From contig OZ059896.1 in NCBI GenBank assembly GCA_964057225.1, positions 20,828,501 through 20,892,500 of the forward strand: DNA of 64,000 nucleotides, written 5' to 3'. The notes below the pieces were generated by a model. It ran no database searches. It had not been told where the DNA came from and was given only the letters and a program-made list of their open reading frames with translations. Numbering within the stretch: the stretch's first letter is position 1; the number at the start of each line of letters is the position of its first letter. The position numbers and the translations under genes were made by a program. Shown one piece after another: positions 13,681 through 26,667 of this stretch. This DNA comes from Auanema rhodensis. Lineage: Eukaryota; Nematoda; Chromadorea; Rhabditida; Rhabditidae.

Positions 13681-16137
13681 GTAGATGTTTTTAGATTCCC
13701 TTTTTCAAGGCAAAGACGATAGACAATGTTATTCAACGAAAAAATTAATTCTTCAGGGTGAAAATCGAGGATATAAGTGTGAACTTATATCAGTTGATAT
13801 CTCGGTGCATTTTTAAGCTAGCGCAAATCTGATAACACAGATCGACGCAGCTTAAAAATCCGCAACGAATGCACTATACTACATCAAGAAACGCTTGATA
13901 CGAAAATTAGTTATGATCGTTTGAAAAATGATGCATTAGTGTATGTTGAGTTTCCATGTACACTCAACATTGCTTCCAAAAACATTTTGACAAAAATTTT
14001 TTCGAAAAATTTCAAAATAATTTAGCAAAAAGTAGATGTTTTTAGATTCCTTTTTTTAAGGCAAAGACGATGGACAATGTTATTCAACGAAAAAATTAAT
14101 TCTTCAGGGTGAAAATCGAGGATATAAGTGTGAACTTATATCAGTTGATATCTCGGTGCATTTTTAAGCTAGCGCAAATCTGATAACACAGATCGACGCA
14201 GCTTAAAAATCTGCATCGAATGCACTATACTACATCAAGAAACGCTTGATACAAAAATTAGTTATGATCGTTTGAAAAATGATGCATTAGTGTATGTTGA
14301 GTTTCCATGTACACTCAACATTGCTTCCAAAAACATTTTGACAAAAATTTTTTCGAAAAATTTCAAAATAATTTAGCAAAAAGTAGATGTTTTTAGATTC
14401 CATTTTTCAAGGCAAAGACGATAGACAATGTTATTCAACGAAAAAATTAATTCTTCAGGGTGAAAATCGAGGATATAAGTGTGAACTTATATCAGTTGAT
14501 ATCTCGGTGCATTTTTAAGCTAGCGCAAATCTGATAACACAAATCGACGCAGCTTAAAAATCCGCATCGAATGCACTATACTACATTGAGAAACGCTTGA
14601 TACAAAAATTAGTTATGATCGTTTGAAAAATGATGCATTAGTGTATGTTGAGTTTCCATGTACACTCAACATTGCTTCCAAAAACATTTTGACAAAAATT
14701 TTTTCGAAAAATTTCGAAATAATTTAGCAAAAAGTAGATGTTTTTAGATTCCATTTTTCAAGGCAAAGACGATAGACAATGTTATTCAACGAAAAAATTA
14801 ATTCTTCAGGGTGAAAATCGAGGATATATGTGTGAACTTATATCAGTTGATATCTCGGTGCATTTTTAAGCTAGCGCAAATCTGATAACACAGATCGACG
14901 CAGCTTAAAAATCCACATCGAATGCACTATACTACATTGAGAAACGCTTGATACAAAAATTAGTTATGATCGTTTGAAAAATGATGCATTAGTGTATGTT
15001 GAGTTTCCATGTACACTCAACATTGCTTCCAAAAACATTTTGACAAAAATTTTTTCGAAAAATTTCAAAATAATTTAGCAAAAAGTAGATGTTTTTAGAT
15101 TCCATTTTTCAAGGCAAAGACGATAGACAATGTTATTCAACGAAAAAATTAATTCTTCAGGGTGAAAATCGAGGATATAAGTGTGAACTTATATCAGTTG
15201 ATATCTCGGTGCATTTTTAAGCTAGCGCAAATCTGATAACACAAATCGACGCAGCTTAAAAATCCGCATCGAATGCACTATACTACATTGAGAAACGCTT
15301 GATACAAAAATTAGTTATGATCGTTTGAAAAATGATGCATTAGTGTATGTTGAGTTTCCATGTACACTCAACATTGCTTCCAAAAACATTTTGACAAAAA
15401 TTTTTTCGAAAAATTTCGAAATAATTTAGCAAAAAGTAGATGTTTTTAGATTCCATTTTTCAAGGCAAAGACGATAGACAATGTTATTCAACGAAAAAAT
15501 TAATTCTTCAGGGTGAAAATCGAGGATATATGTGTGAACTTATATCAGTTGATATCTCGGTGCATTTTTAAGCTAGCGCAAATCTGATAACACAGATCGA
15601 CGCAGCTTAAAAATCCACATCGAATGCACTATACTACATTGAGAAACGCTTGATACAAAAATTAGTTATGATCGTTTGAAAAATGATGCATTAGTGTATG
15701 TTGAGTTTCCATGTACACTCAACATTGCTTCCAAAAACATTTTGACAAAAATTTTTTCGAAAAATTTCAAAATAATTTAGCAAAAAGTAGATGTTTTTAG
15801 ATTCCTTTTTTCAAGGCAAAGACGATGGACAATGTTATTCAACGAAAAAATTAATTCTTCAGGGTGAAAATCGAGGATATAAGTGTGAACTTATATCAGT
15901 TGATATCTCGGTGCATTTTTAAGCTAGCGCAAATCTGATAACACAGATCGACGCAGCTTAAAAATCTGCATCGAATGCACTATACTACATCAAGAAACGC
16001 TTGATACAAAAATTAGTTATGATCGTTTGAAAAATGATGCATTAGTGTATGTTGAGTTTCCATGTACACTCAACATTGCTTCCAAAAACATTTTGACAAA
16101 AATTTTTTCGAAAAATTTCAAAATAATTTAGCAAAAA
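13681..16137 (+). repeat. Array region 3: transition zone with a 702-bp duplicated dimer
   Basis: Seven monomers. The pair 14383-15084 (type B with TTCGAAATAAT near the 3' end, then type A) is repeated as 15085-15786. Monomers 14032 and 15787 share TTCCTTTTTT, G41, T181 (CTGCATCG) and the CATCAAG form of 202-208, and flank this duplication. Monomer 13681 has private changes: TTCCCTTTTTC, CCGCAACG and GATACGAAAA. Monomer 15085 is the last in the window with A160 (CACAAATCG); every later copy I read has G160. Confidence 0.82.
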
Positions 16138-19100
16138 GTAGATGTTTTTAGATTTCATTTTTCAAGGCAAAGACGATAGACAATGTTATTCAACGAAAAA
16201 ATTAATTCTTCAGGGTGAAAATCGAGGATATAAGTGTGAACTTATATCAGTTGATATCTCGGTGCATTTTTAAGCTAGCGCAAATCTGATAACACAGATC
16301 GACGCAGCTTAAAAATCCGCATCGAATGCACTATGCTACATTGAGAAACGCTTAATACACAAATTAGTTATGATCGTTTGAAAAATGATGCATTAGTGTA
16401 TGTTGAGTTTCCATGTACACTCAACATTGCTTCCAAAAACAGTTTGACAAAAATTTTTTCGAAAAATTTCAAAATAATTTAGCGAAAAGTAGATGTTTTT
16501 AGATTTCTTTTTTCAAGGCAAAGACGATGGACAATGTTATTCAACGAAAAAATTAATTCTTCAGGGTGAAAATCGAGGATATAAGTGTGAACTTATATCA
16601 GTTGATATCTCGGTGCATTTTTAAGCTAGCGCAAATCTGATAACACAGATCGACGCAGCTTAAAAATCCGCATCGAATGCACTATACTACATCAAGAAAC
16701 GCTTGATACAAAAATTAGTTATGATCGTTTGAAAAATGATGCATTAGTGTATGTTGAGTTTCCATGTACACTCAACATTGCTTCCAAAAACATTTTGACA
16801 AAAATTTTTTCGAAAAATTTCGAAATAATTTAGCAAAAAGTAGATGTTTTTAGATTCCATTTTTCAAGGCAAAGACGATAGACAATGTTATTCAACGAAA
16901 AAATTAATTCTTCAGGGTGAAAATCGAGGATATATGTGTGAACTTATATCAGTTGATATCTCGGTGCATTTTTAAGCTAGCGCAAATCTGATAACACAGA
17001 TCGACGCAGCTTAAAAATCCACATCGAATGCACTATACTACATTGAGAAACGCTTGATACAAAAATTAGTTATGATCGTTTGAAAAATGATGCATTAGTG
17101 TATGTTGAGTTTCCATGTACACTCAACATTGCTTCCAAAAACATTTTGACAAAAATTTTTTCGAAAAATTTCAAAATAATTTAGCAAAAAGTAGATGTTT
17201 TTAGATTCCTTTTTTCAAGGCAAAGACGATGGACAATGTTATTCAACGAAAAAATTAATTCTTCAGGGTGAAAATCGAGGATATAAGTGTGAACTTATAT
17301 CAGTTGATATCTCGGTGCATTTTTAAGCTAGCGCAAATCTGATAACACAGATCGACGCAGCTTAAAAATCTGCATCGAATGCACTATACTACATCAAGAA
17401 ACGCTTGATACAAAAATTAGTTATGATCGTTTGAAAAATGATGCATTAGTGTATGTTGAGTTTCCATGTACACTCAACATTGCTTCCAAAAACATTTTGA
17501 CAAAAATTTTTTCGAAAAATTTCAAAATAATTTAGCAAAAAGTAGATGTTTTTAGATTTCATTTTTCAAGGCAAAGACGATAGACAATGTTATTCAACGA
17601 AAAAATTAATTCTTCAGGGTGAAAATCGAGGATATAAGTGTGAACTTATATCAGTTGATATCTCGGTGCATTTTTAAGCTAGCGCAAATCTGATAACACA
17701 GATCGACGCAGCTTAAAAATCCGCATCGAATGCACTATGCTACATTGAGAAACGCTTAATACACAAATTAGTTATGATCGTTTGAAAAATGATGCATTAG
17801 TGTATGTTGAGTTTCCATGTACACTCAACATTGCTTCCAAAAACAGTTTGACAAAAATTTTTTCGAAAAATTTCAAAATAATTTAGCGAAAAGTAGATGT
17901 TTTTAGATTTCTTTTTTCAAGGCAAAGACGATGGACAATGTTATTCAACGAAAAAATTAATTCTTCAGGGTGAAAATCGAGGATATAAGTGTGAACTTAT
18001 ATCAGTTGATATCTCGGTGCATTTTTAAGCTAGCGCAAATCTGATAACACAGATCGACGCAGCTTAAAAATCCGCATCGAATGCACTATACTACATCAAG
18101 AAACGCTTGATACAAAAATTAGTTATGATCGTTTGAAAAATGATGCATTAGTGTATGTTGAGTTTCCATGTACACTCAACATTGCTTCCAAAAACATTTT
18201 GACAAAAATTTTTTCGAAAAATTTCAAAATAATTTAGCAAGAAGTAGATGTTTTTAGATTTCTTTTTTCAAGGCAAAGACGATGGACAATGTTATTCAAC
18301 GAAAAAATTAATTCTTCAGGGTGAAAATCGAGGATATAAGTGTGAACTTATATCAGTTGATATCTCGGTGCATTTTTAAGCTAGCGCAAATCTGATAACA
18401 CAGATCGACGCAGCTTAAAAATCCGCATCGAATGCACTATACTACATTGAGAAACGCTTGATACAAAAATTAGTTATGATCGTTTGAAAAATGATGCATT
18501 AGTGTATGTTGAGTTTCCATGTACACTCAACATTGCTTCCAAAAACATTTTGACAAAAATTTTTTCGAAAAATTTCAAAATAATTTAGCAAAAAGTAGAT
18601 GTTTTTAGATTCCTTTTTTCAAGGCAAAGACGATGGACAATGTTATTCAACGAAAAAATTAATTCTTCAGGGTGAAAATCGAGGATATAAGTGTGAACTT
18701 ATATCAGTTGATATCTCGGTGCATTTTTAAGCTAGCGCAAATCTGATAACACAGATCGACGCAGCTTAAAAATCTGCATCGAATGCACTATACTACATCA
18801 AGAAACGCTTGATACAAAAATTAGTTATGATCGTTTGAAAAATGATGCATTAGTGTATGTTGAGTTTCCATGTACACTCAACATTGCTTCCAAAAACATT
18901 TTGACAAAAATTTTTTCGAAAAATTTCAAAATAATTTAGCAAAAAGTAGATGTTTTTAGATTTCATTTTTCAAGGCAAAGACGATAGACAATGTTATTCA
19001 ACGAAAAAATTAATTCTTCAGGGTGAAAATCGAGGATATAAGTGTGAACTTATATCAGTTGATATCTCGGTGCATTTTTAAGCTAGCGCAAATCTGATAA

Positions 19101-19998
19101 CACAGATCGACGCAGCTTAAAAATCCGCATCGAATGCACTATGCTACATTGAGAAACGCTTAATACACAAATTAGTTATGATCGTTTGAAAAATGATGCA
19201 TTAGTGTATGTTGAGTTTCCATGTACACTCAACATTGCTTCCAAAAACAGTTTGACAAAAATTTTTTCGAAAAATTTCAAAATAATTTAGCGAAAAGTAG
19301 ATGTTTTTAGATTTCTTTTTTCAAGGCAAAGACGATGGACAATGTTATTCAACGAAAAAATTAATTCTTCAGGGTGAAAATCGAGGATATAAGTGTGAAC
19401 TTATATCAGTTGATATCTCGGTGCATTTTTAAGCTAGCGCAAATCTGATAACACAGATCGACGCAGCTTAAAAATCCGCATCGAATGCACTATACTACAT
19501 CAAGAAACGCTTGATACAAAAATTAGTTATGATCGTTTGAAAAATGATGCATTAGTGTATGTTGAGTTTCCATGTACACTCAACATTGCTTCCAAAAACA
19601 TTTTGACAAAAATTTTTTCGAGAAATTTCAAAATAATTTAGCAAGAAGTAGATGTTTTTAGATTTCTTTTTTCAAGGCAAAGACGATGGACAATGTTATT
19701 CAACGAAAAAATTAATTCTTCAGGGTGAAAATCGAGGATATAAGTGTGAACTTATATCAGTTGATATCTCGGTGCATTTTTAAGCTAGCGCAAATCTGAT
19801 AACACAGATCGACGCAGCTTAAAAATCCGCATCGAATGCACTATACTACATTGAGAAACGCTTGATACAAAAATTAGTTATGATCGTTTGAAAAATGATG
19901 CATTAGTGTATGTTGAGTTTCCATGTACACTCAACATTGCTTCCAAAAACATTTTGACAAAAATTTTTTCGAAAAATTTCAGAATAATTTAGCAAAAA
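16138..19998 (+). repeat. Tetrameric higher-order repeat, 1404 bp, nearly three copies
   Basis: Copies start at 16138, 17542 and 18946, exactly 1404 bp (4 x 351) apart; the third ends after three monomers. The first monomer of each has TTTCATTTTTC, G198 (CTATGCTAC), A217/C223 (CTTAATACAC), G305 (ACAGTTT) and G347 (AGCGAAAAG). The second has TTTCTTTTTTC, G41 and CATCAAG. The fourth (17191, 18595) has TTCCTTTTTTC, T181 and CATCAAG. The third position differs: type A at 16840, but TTTCTT/G41 copies at 18244 and 19648. So the third slot was replaced in the last two copies. In place of a fourth monomer in the last copy stands the unusual monomer 19999. Confidence 0.88.
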
Positions 19999-22900
19999 GT
20001 AGATGTTTTTAGATTCCATTTTTCAAGGCAAAGACGATAGACAATGTTATTCAACGAAAAAATTAATTCTTCAGGGTGAAAATCGAGGATATAAGTGTGA
20101 ACTTATATCAGTTGATATCTCGGTGCATTTTCAAGCTAGCGCAAATCTGATAACACAGATCGACGCAGCTCAAAAATCCGCATCGAATGCACTATACTAC
20201 ATTGAGAAACGCTTGATACAAAAATTAGTTATGATCGTTTGAAAAATGATGCATTAGTGTATGTTGAGTTTCCATGTACACTCAACATTGCTTCCAAAAA
20301 CATTTTGACAAAAATTTTTTCGAAAAATTTCAAAATAATTTAGCAAAAAGTAGATGTTTTTAGATTTCTTTTTTCAAGGCAAAGACGATGGACAATGTTA
20401 TTCAACGAAAAAATTAATTCTTCAGGGTGAAAATCGAGGATATAAGTGTGAACTTATATCAGTTGATATCTCGGTGCATTTCTAAGCTAGCGCAAATCTG
20501 ATAACACAGATCGACGCAGCTTAAAAATCCGCATCGAATGCACTATACTACATTGAGAAACGCTTGATACAAAAATTAGTTATGATCGTTTGAAAAATGA
20601 TGCATTAGTGTATGTTGAGTTTCCATGTACACTCAACATTGCTTCCAAAAACATTTTGACAAAAATTTTTTCGAAAAATTTCAAAATAATTTAGCAAAAA
20701 GTAGATGTTTTTAGATTCCATTTTTCAAGGCAAAGACGATAGACAATGTTATTCAACGAAAAAATTAATTCTTCAGGGTGAAAATCGAGGACATAAGTGT
20801 GAACTTATATCAGTTGACATCTCGGTGCATTTTTAAGCTAGCGCAAATCTGATAACACAGATCGACGCAGCTTAAAAATCCGCATCGAATGCACTATACT
20901 ACATTGAGAAACGCTTGATACAAAAATTAGTTATGATCGTTTGAAAAATGATGCATTAGTGTATGTTGAGTTTCCATGTACACTCAACATTGCTTCCAAA
21001 AACATTTTGACAAAAATTTTTTCGAAAAATTTCAAAATAATTTAGCAAAAAGTAGATGTTTTTAGATTCCATTTTTCAAGGCAAAGACGATAGACAATGT
21101 TATTCAACGAAAAAATTAATTCTTCAGGGTGAAAATCGAGGATATAAGTGTGAACTTATATCAGTTGATATCTCGGTGCATTTTCAAGCTAGCGCAAATC
21201 TGATAACACAGATCGACGCAGCTTAAAAATCCGCATCGAATGCACTATACTACATTGAGAAACGCTTGATACAAAAATTAGTTATGATCGTTTGAAAAAT
21301 GATGCATTAGTGTATGTTGAGTTTCCATGTACACTCAACATTGCTTCCAAAAACATTTTGACAAAAATTTTTTCGAAAAATTTCAAAATAATTTAGCAAA
21401 AAGTAGATGTTTTTAGATTCCATTTTTCAAGGCGAAGACGATAGACAATGTTATTCAACGAAAAAATTAATTCTTCAGGGTGAAAATCGAGGATATAAGT
21501 GTGAACTTATATCAGTTGATATCTCGGTGCATTTTTAAGCTAGCGCAAATCTGATAACACAGATCGACGCAGCTTAAAAATCCGCATCGAATGCACTATA
21601 CTACATTGAGAAACGCTTAATACACAAATTAGTTATGATCGTTTGAAAAATGATGCATTAGTGTATGTTGAGTTTCCATGTACACTCAACATTGCTTCCA
21701 AAAACAGTTTGACAAAAATTTTTTCGAAAAATTTCAAAATAATTTAGCAAAAAGTAGATGTTTTTAGATTTCTTTTTTCAAGGCAAAGACGATGGACAAT
21801 GTTATTCAACGAAAAAATTAATTCTTCAGGGTGAAAATCGAGGATATAAGTGTGAACTTATATCAGTTGATATCTCGGTGCATTTTTAAGCTAGCGCAAA
21901 TCTGATAACACAGATCGACGCAGCTTAAAAATCCGCATCGAATGCACTATACTACATTGAGAAACGCTTGATACAAAAATTAGTTATGATCGTTTGAAAA
22001 ATGATGCATTAGTGTATGTTGAGTTTCCATGTACACTCAACATTGCTTCCAAAAACATTTTGACAAAAATTTTTTCGAAAAATTTCAAAATAATTTAGCA
22101 AAAAGTAGATGTTTTTAGATTCCATTTTTCAAGGCAAAGACGATAGACAATGTTATTCAACGAAAAAATTAATTCTTCAGGGTGAAAACCGAGGATATAT
22201 GTGTGAACTTATATCAGTTGATATCTCGGTGCATTTTTAAGCTAGCGCAAATCTGATAACACAGATCGACGCAGCTTAAAAATCCACATCGAATGCACTA
22301 TACTACATTGAGAAACGCTTGATACAAAAATTAGTTATGATCGTTTGAAAAATGATGCATTAGTGTATGTTGAGTTTTCATGTACACTCAACATTGCTTC
22401 CAAAAACATTTTGACAAAAATTTTTTCGAAAAATTTCAAAATAATTTAGCAAAATGTAGATGTTTTTAGATTTCTTTTTTCAAGGCAAAGACGATGGACA
22501 ATGTTATTCAACGGAAAAATTAATTCTTCAGGGTGAAAATCGAGGATATAAGTGTGAACTTATATCAGTTGATATCTCGGTGCATTTTTAAGCTAGCGCA
22601 AATCTGATAACACAGATCGACGCAGCTTAAAAATCCACATCGAATGCACTATACTACATTGAGAAACGCTTGATACAAAAATTAGTTATGATCGTTTGAA
22701 AAATGATGCATTAGTGTATGTTGAGTTTCCATGTACACTCAACATTGCTTCCAAAAACAGTTTGACAAAAATTTTTTCGAAAAATTTCAAAATAATTTAG
22801 CAAAAAGTAGATGTTTTTAGATTCCATTTTTCAAGGCAAAGACGATAGACAATGTTATTCAACGAAAAAATTAATTCTTCAGGGTGAAAATCGAGGATAT

Positions 22901-23859
22901 AAGTGTGAACTTATATCAGTTGATATCTCGGTGCATTTTCAAGCTAGCGCAAATCTGATAACACAGATCGACGCAGCTTAAAAATCCGCATCGAATGCAC
23001 TATACTACATTGAGAAACGCTTGATACAAAAATTAGTTATGATCGTTTGAAAAATGATGCATTAGTGTATGTTGAGTTTCCATGTACACTCAACATTGCT
23101 TCCAAAAACATTTTGACAAAAATTTTTTCGAAAAATTTCAAAATAATTTAGCAAAAAGTAGATGTTTTTAGATTCCATTTTTCAAGGCAAAGACGATAGA
23201 CAATGTTATTCAACGAAAAAATTAATTCTTCAGGGTGAAAATCGAGGATATAAGTGTGAACTTATATCAGTTGATATCTCGGTGCATTTTTAAGCTAGCG
23301 CAAATCTGATAACACAGATCGACGCAGCTTAAAAATCCGCATCGAATGCACTATACTACATTGAGAAACGCTTAATACACAAATTAGTTATGATCGTTTG
23401 AAAAATGATGCATTAGTGTATGTTGAGTTTCCATGTACACTCAACATTGCTTCCAAAAACAGTTTGACAAAAATTTTTTCGAAAAATTTCAAAATAATTT
23501 AGCAAAAAGTAGATGTTTTTAGATTTCTTTTTTCAAGGCAAAGACGATGGACAATGTTATTCAACGAAAAAATTAATTCTTCAGGGTGAAAATCGAGGAT
23601 ATAAGTGTGAACTTATATCAGTTGATATCTCGGTGCATTTTTAAGCTAGCGCAAATCTGATAACACAGATCGACGCAGCTTAAAAATCCGCATCGAATGC
23701 ACTATACTACATCAAGAAACGCTTGATACAAAAATTAGTTATGATCGTTTGAAAAATGATGCATTAGTGTATGTTGAGTTTCCATGTACACTCAACATTG
23801 CTTCCAAAAACATTTTGACAAAAATTTTTTCGAAAAATTTCAAAATAATTTAGCAAGAA
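19999..23859 (+). repeat. Array region 5: mixed monomers, first C133 and C134 subtypes
   Basis: Eleven monomers without a clear fixed higher-order period. C134 (TTTTCAAG) first appears at 19999 and recurs at 21052 and 22807. C133 (TTTCTAAG) first appears at 20350. Monomers with A217/C223 and G305 stand at 21403 and 23158, each following a C134 copy, so the pair 21052-21753 resembles 22807-23508. Monomer 20701 carries private GACATAAG and GTTGACATC changes. Monomer 22105 carries GAAAACCGAGG and GAGTTTTCATG. The trio 22807-23859 resembles 39301-40353. Confidence 0.75.
20003..20242 (+). other. Fortuitous 79-codon ORF in one satellite monomer; probably not a gene
   Basis: The ATG lies at monomer base 5 and the TGA at 242-244 (20240-20242). 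The frame is open only in this copy. Residues Gln44 and Gln57 are CAA here because of C134 (TTTTCAAGC) and C173 (GCTCAAAAA). Other copies have TAA at one or both. C134 occurs in many later monomers, but C173 was seen only here. The predicted 79-residue product has no signal peptide, no clear membrane segment and no motif I recognise. No ribosomal context, intron signal or neighbouring gene supports expression. In a satellite with about 182 variants, loss of two stops in one copy is an ordinary event. I rate a real protein as very unlikely. Confidence 0.9.
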
Positions 23860-25965
23860 GTAGATGTTTTTAGATTTCTTTTTTCAAGGCAAAGACGATG
23901 GACAATGTTATTCAACGAAAAAATTAATTCTTCAGGGTGAAAATCGAGGATATAAGTGTGAACTTATATCAGTTGATATCTCGGTGCATTTTTAAGCTAG
24001 CGCAAATCTGATAACACAGATCGACGCAGCTTAAAAATCCACATCGAATGCACTATACTACATTGAGAAACGCTTGATACAAAAATTAGTTATGATCGTT
24101 TGAAAAATGATGCATTAGTGTATGTTGAGTTTCCATGTACACTCAACATTGCTTCCAAAAACATTTTGACAAAAATTTTTTCAAAAAATTTCAAAATAAT
24201 TTAGCAAGAAGTAGATGTTTTTAGATTTATTTTTTCAAGGCAAAGACGATGGACAATGTTATTCAACGAAAAAATTAATTCTTCAGGGTGAAAATCGAGG
24301 ATATAAGTGTGAACTTATATCAGTTGATATCTCGGTGCATTTTTAAGCTAGCGCAAATCTGATAACACAGATCGACGCAGCTTAAAAATCCGCATCGAAT
24401 GCACTATACTACATTGAGAAACGCTTGATACAAAAATTAGTTATGATCGTTTGAAAAATGATGCATTAGTGTATGTTGAGTTTCCATGTACACTCAACAT
24501 TGCTTCCAAAAACATTTTGACAAAAATTTTTTCGAAAAATTTCAAAATAATTTAGCAAAAAGTAGATGTTTTTAGATTTCATTTTTCAAGGCAAAGACGA
24601 TAGACAATGTTATTCAACGAAAAAATTAATTCTTCAGGGTGAAAATCGAGGATATATGTGTGAACTTATATCAGTTGATATCTCGGTGCATTTTTAAGCT
24701 AGCGCAAATCTGATAACACAGATCGACGCAGCTTAAAAATCCACATCGAATGCACTATACTACATTGAGAAACGCTTGATACAAAAATTAGTTATGATCG
24801 TTTGAAAAATGATGCATTAGTGTATGTTGAGTTTCCATGTACACTCAACATTGCTTCCAAAAACATTTTGACAAAAATTTTTTCGAAAAATTTCAGAATA
24901 ATTTAGCAAGAAGTAGATGTTTTTAGATTTCTTTTTTCAAGGCAAAGACGATGGACAATGTTATTCAACGAAAAAATTAATTCTTCAGGGTGAAAATCGA
25001 GGATATAAGTGTGAACTTATATCAGTTGATATCTCGGTGCATTTTTAAGCTAGCGCAAATCTGATAACACAGATCGACGCAGCTTAAAAATCCACATCGA
25101 ATGCACTATACTACATTGAGAAACGCTTGATACAAAAATTAGTTATGATCGTTTGAAAAATGATGCATTAGTGTATGTTGAGTTTCCATGTACACTCAAC
25201 ATTGCTTCCAAAAACATTTTGACAAAAATTTTTTCAAAAAATTTCAAAATAATTTAGCAAGAAGTAGATGTTTTTAGATTTATTTTTTCAAGGCAAAGAC
25301 GATGGACAATGTTATTCAACGAAAAAATTAATTCTTCAGGGTGAAAATCGAGGATATAAGTGTGAACTTATATCAGTTGATATCTCGGTGCATTTTTAAG
25401 CTAGCGCAAATCTGATAACACAGATCGACGCAGCTTAAAAATCCGCATCGAATGCACTATACTACATTGAGAAACGCTTGATACAAAAATTAGTTATGAT
25501 CGTTTGAAAAATGATGCATTAGTGTATGTTGAGTTTCCATGTACACTCAACATTGCTTCCAAAAACATTTTGACAAAAATTTTTTCGAAAAATTTCAAAA
25601 TAATTTAGCAAAAAGTAGATGTTTTTAGATTTCATTTTTCAAGGCAAAGACGATAGACAATGTTATTCAACGAAAAAATTAATTCTTCAGGGTGAAAATC
25701 GAGGATATATGTGTGAACTTATATCAGTTGATATCTCGGTGCATTTTTAAGCTAGCGCAAATCTGATAACACAGATCGACGCAGCTTAAAAATCCACATC
25801 GAATGCACTATACTACATTGAGAAACGCTTGATACAAAAATTAGTTATGATCGTTTGAAAAATGATGCATTAGTGTATGTTGAGTTTCCATGTACACTCA
25901 ACATTGCTTCCAAAAACATTTTGACAAAAATTTTTTCGAAAAATTTCAAAATAATTTAGCAAAAA
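23860..25965 (+). repeat. Trimeric higher-order repeat, 1053 bp, two copies
   Basis: 23860-24912 is repeated as 24913-25965. First monomers (23860, 24913) share A182 and the rare G324A change (TTTTTTCAAAAAATT) that destroys the TTTTTCGAAAAA palindrome. Second monomers (24211, 25264) share the unique TTTATTTTTTC at 17-27. Third monomers (24562, 25615) share TTTCATTTTTC, T96 and A182. The copies differ at the end of the third monomer: TTCAGAATAAT and AGCAAGAAG in the first, TTCAAAATAAT and AGCAAAAAG in the second. Confidence 0.9.
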
Positions 25966-26667
25966 GTAGATGTTTTTAGATTCCTTTTTTCAAGGCAAAG
26001 ACGATGGACAATGTTATTCAGCGAAAAAATTAATTCTTCAGGGTGAAAATCGAGGATATAAGTGTGAACTTATATCAGTTGATATCTCGGTGCATTTTCA
26101 AGCTAGCGCAAATCTGATAACACAGATCGACGCAGCTTAAAAATCCGCATCGAATGCACTATACTACATTGAGAAACGCTTAATACAAAAATTAGTTATG
26201 ATCGTTTGAAAAATGATGCATTAGTGTATGTTGAGTTTCCATGTACACTCAACATTGCTTCCAAAAACATTTTGACAAAAATTTTTTCGAAAAATTTCAA
26301 AATAATTTAGCAAAAAGTAGATGTTTTTAGATTCCTTTTTTTAAGGCAAAGACGATGGACAAGGTTATTCAACGAAAAAATTAATTCTTCAGGACGAAAA
26401 TCGAGGATATAAGTGTGAACTTATATCAGTTGATATCTCGGTGCATTTTCAAGCTAGCGCAAATCTGATAACACAGATCGACGCAGCTTAAAAATCCACA
26501 TCGAATGCACTATACTACATTGAGAAACGCTTGATACAAAAATTAGTTATGATCGTTTGAAAAATGATGCATTAGTGTATGTTGAGTTTCCATGTACACT
26601 CAACATTGCTTCCAAAAACATTTTGACAAAAATTTTTTCGAAAAATTTCAAAATAATTTAGCAAAAA
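25966..26667 (+). repeat. Two singleton satellite monomers between higher-order blocks
   Basis: Monomer 25966 has TTCCTTTTTTC, G41, C134 and CTTAAT without C223, which is an unusual split of the usual A217/C223 pair; it also has a private CAGCGAAAAAATT. Monomer 26317 has TTCCTTTTTTTAAGG, ACAAGG, and CAGGACGAAAA instead of CAGGGTGAAAA, with C134 and A182. These private changes are not seen elsewhere, so this pair seems to sit at a junction that was not amplified. Confidence 0.8.

Noticed and set aside
20003-20242. Protein-coding gene
   Set aside because: It is open in one of about 182 copies because of two C-for-T differences at TAA codons, with no other coding evidence.
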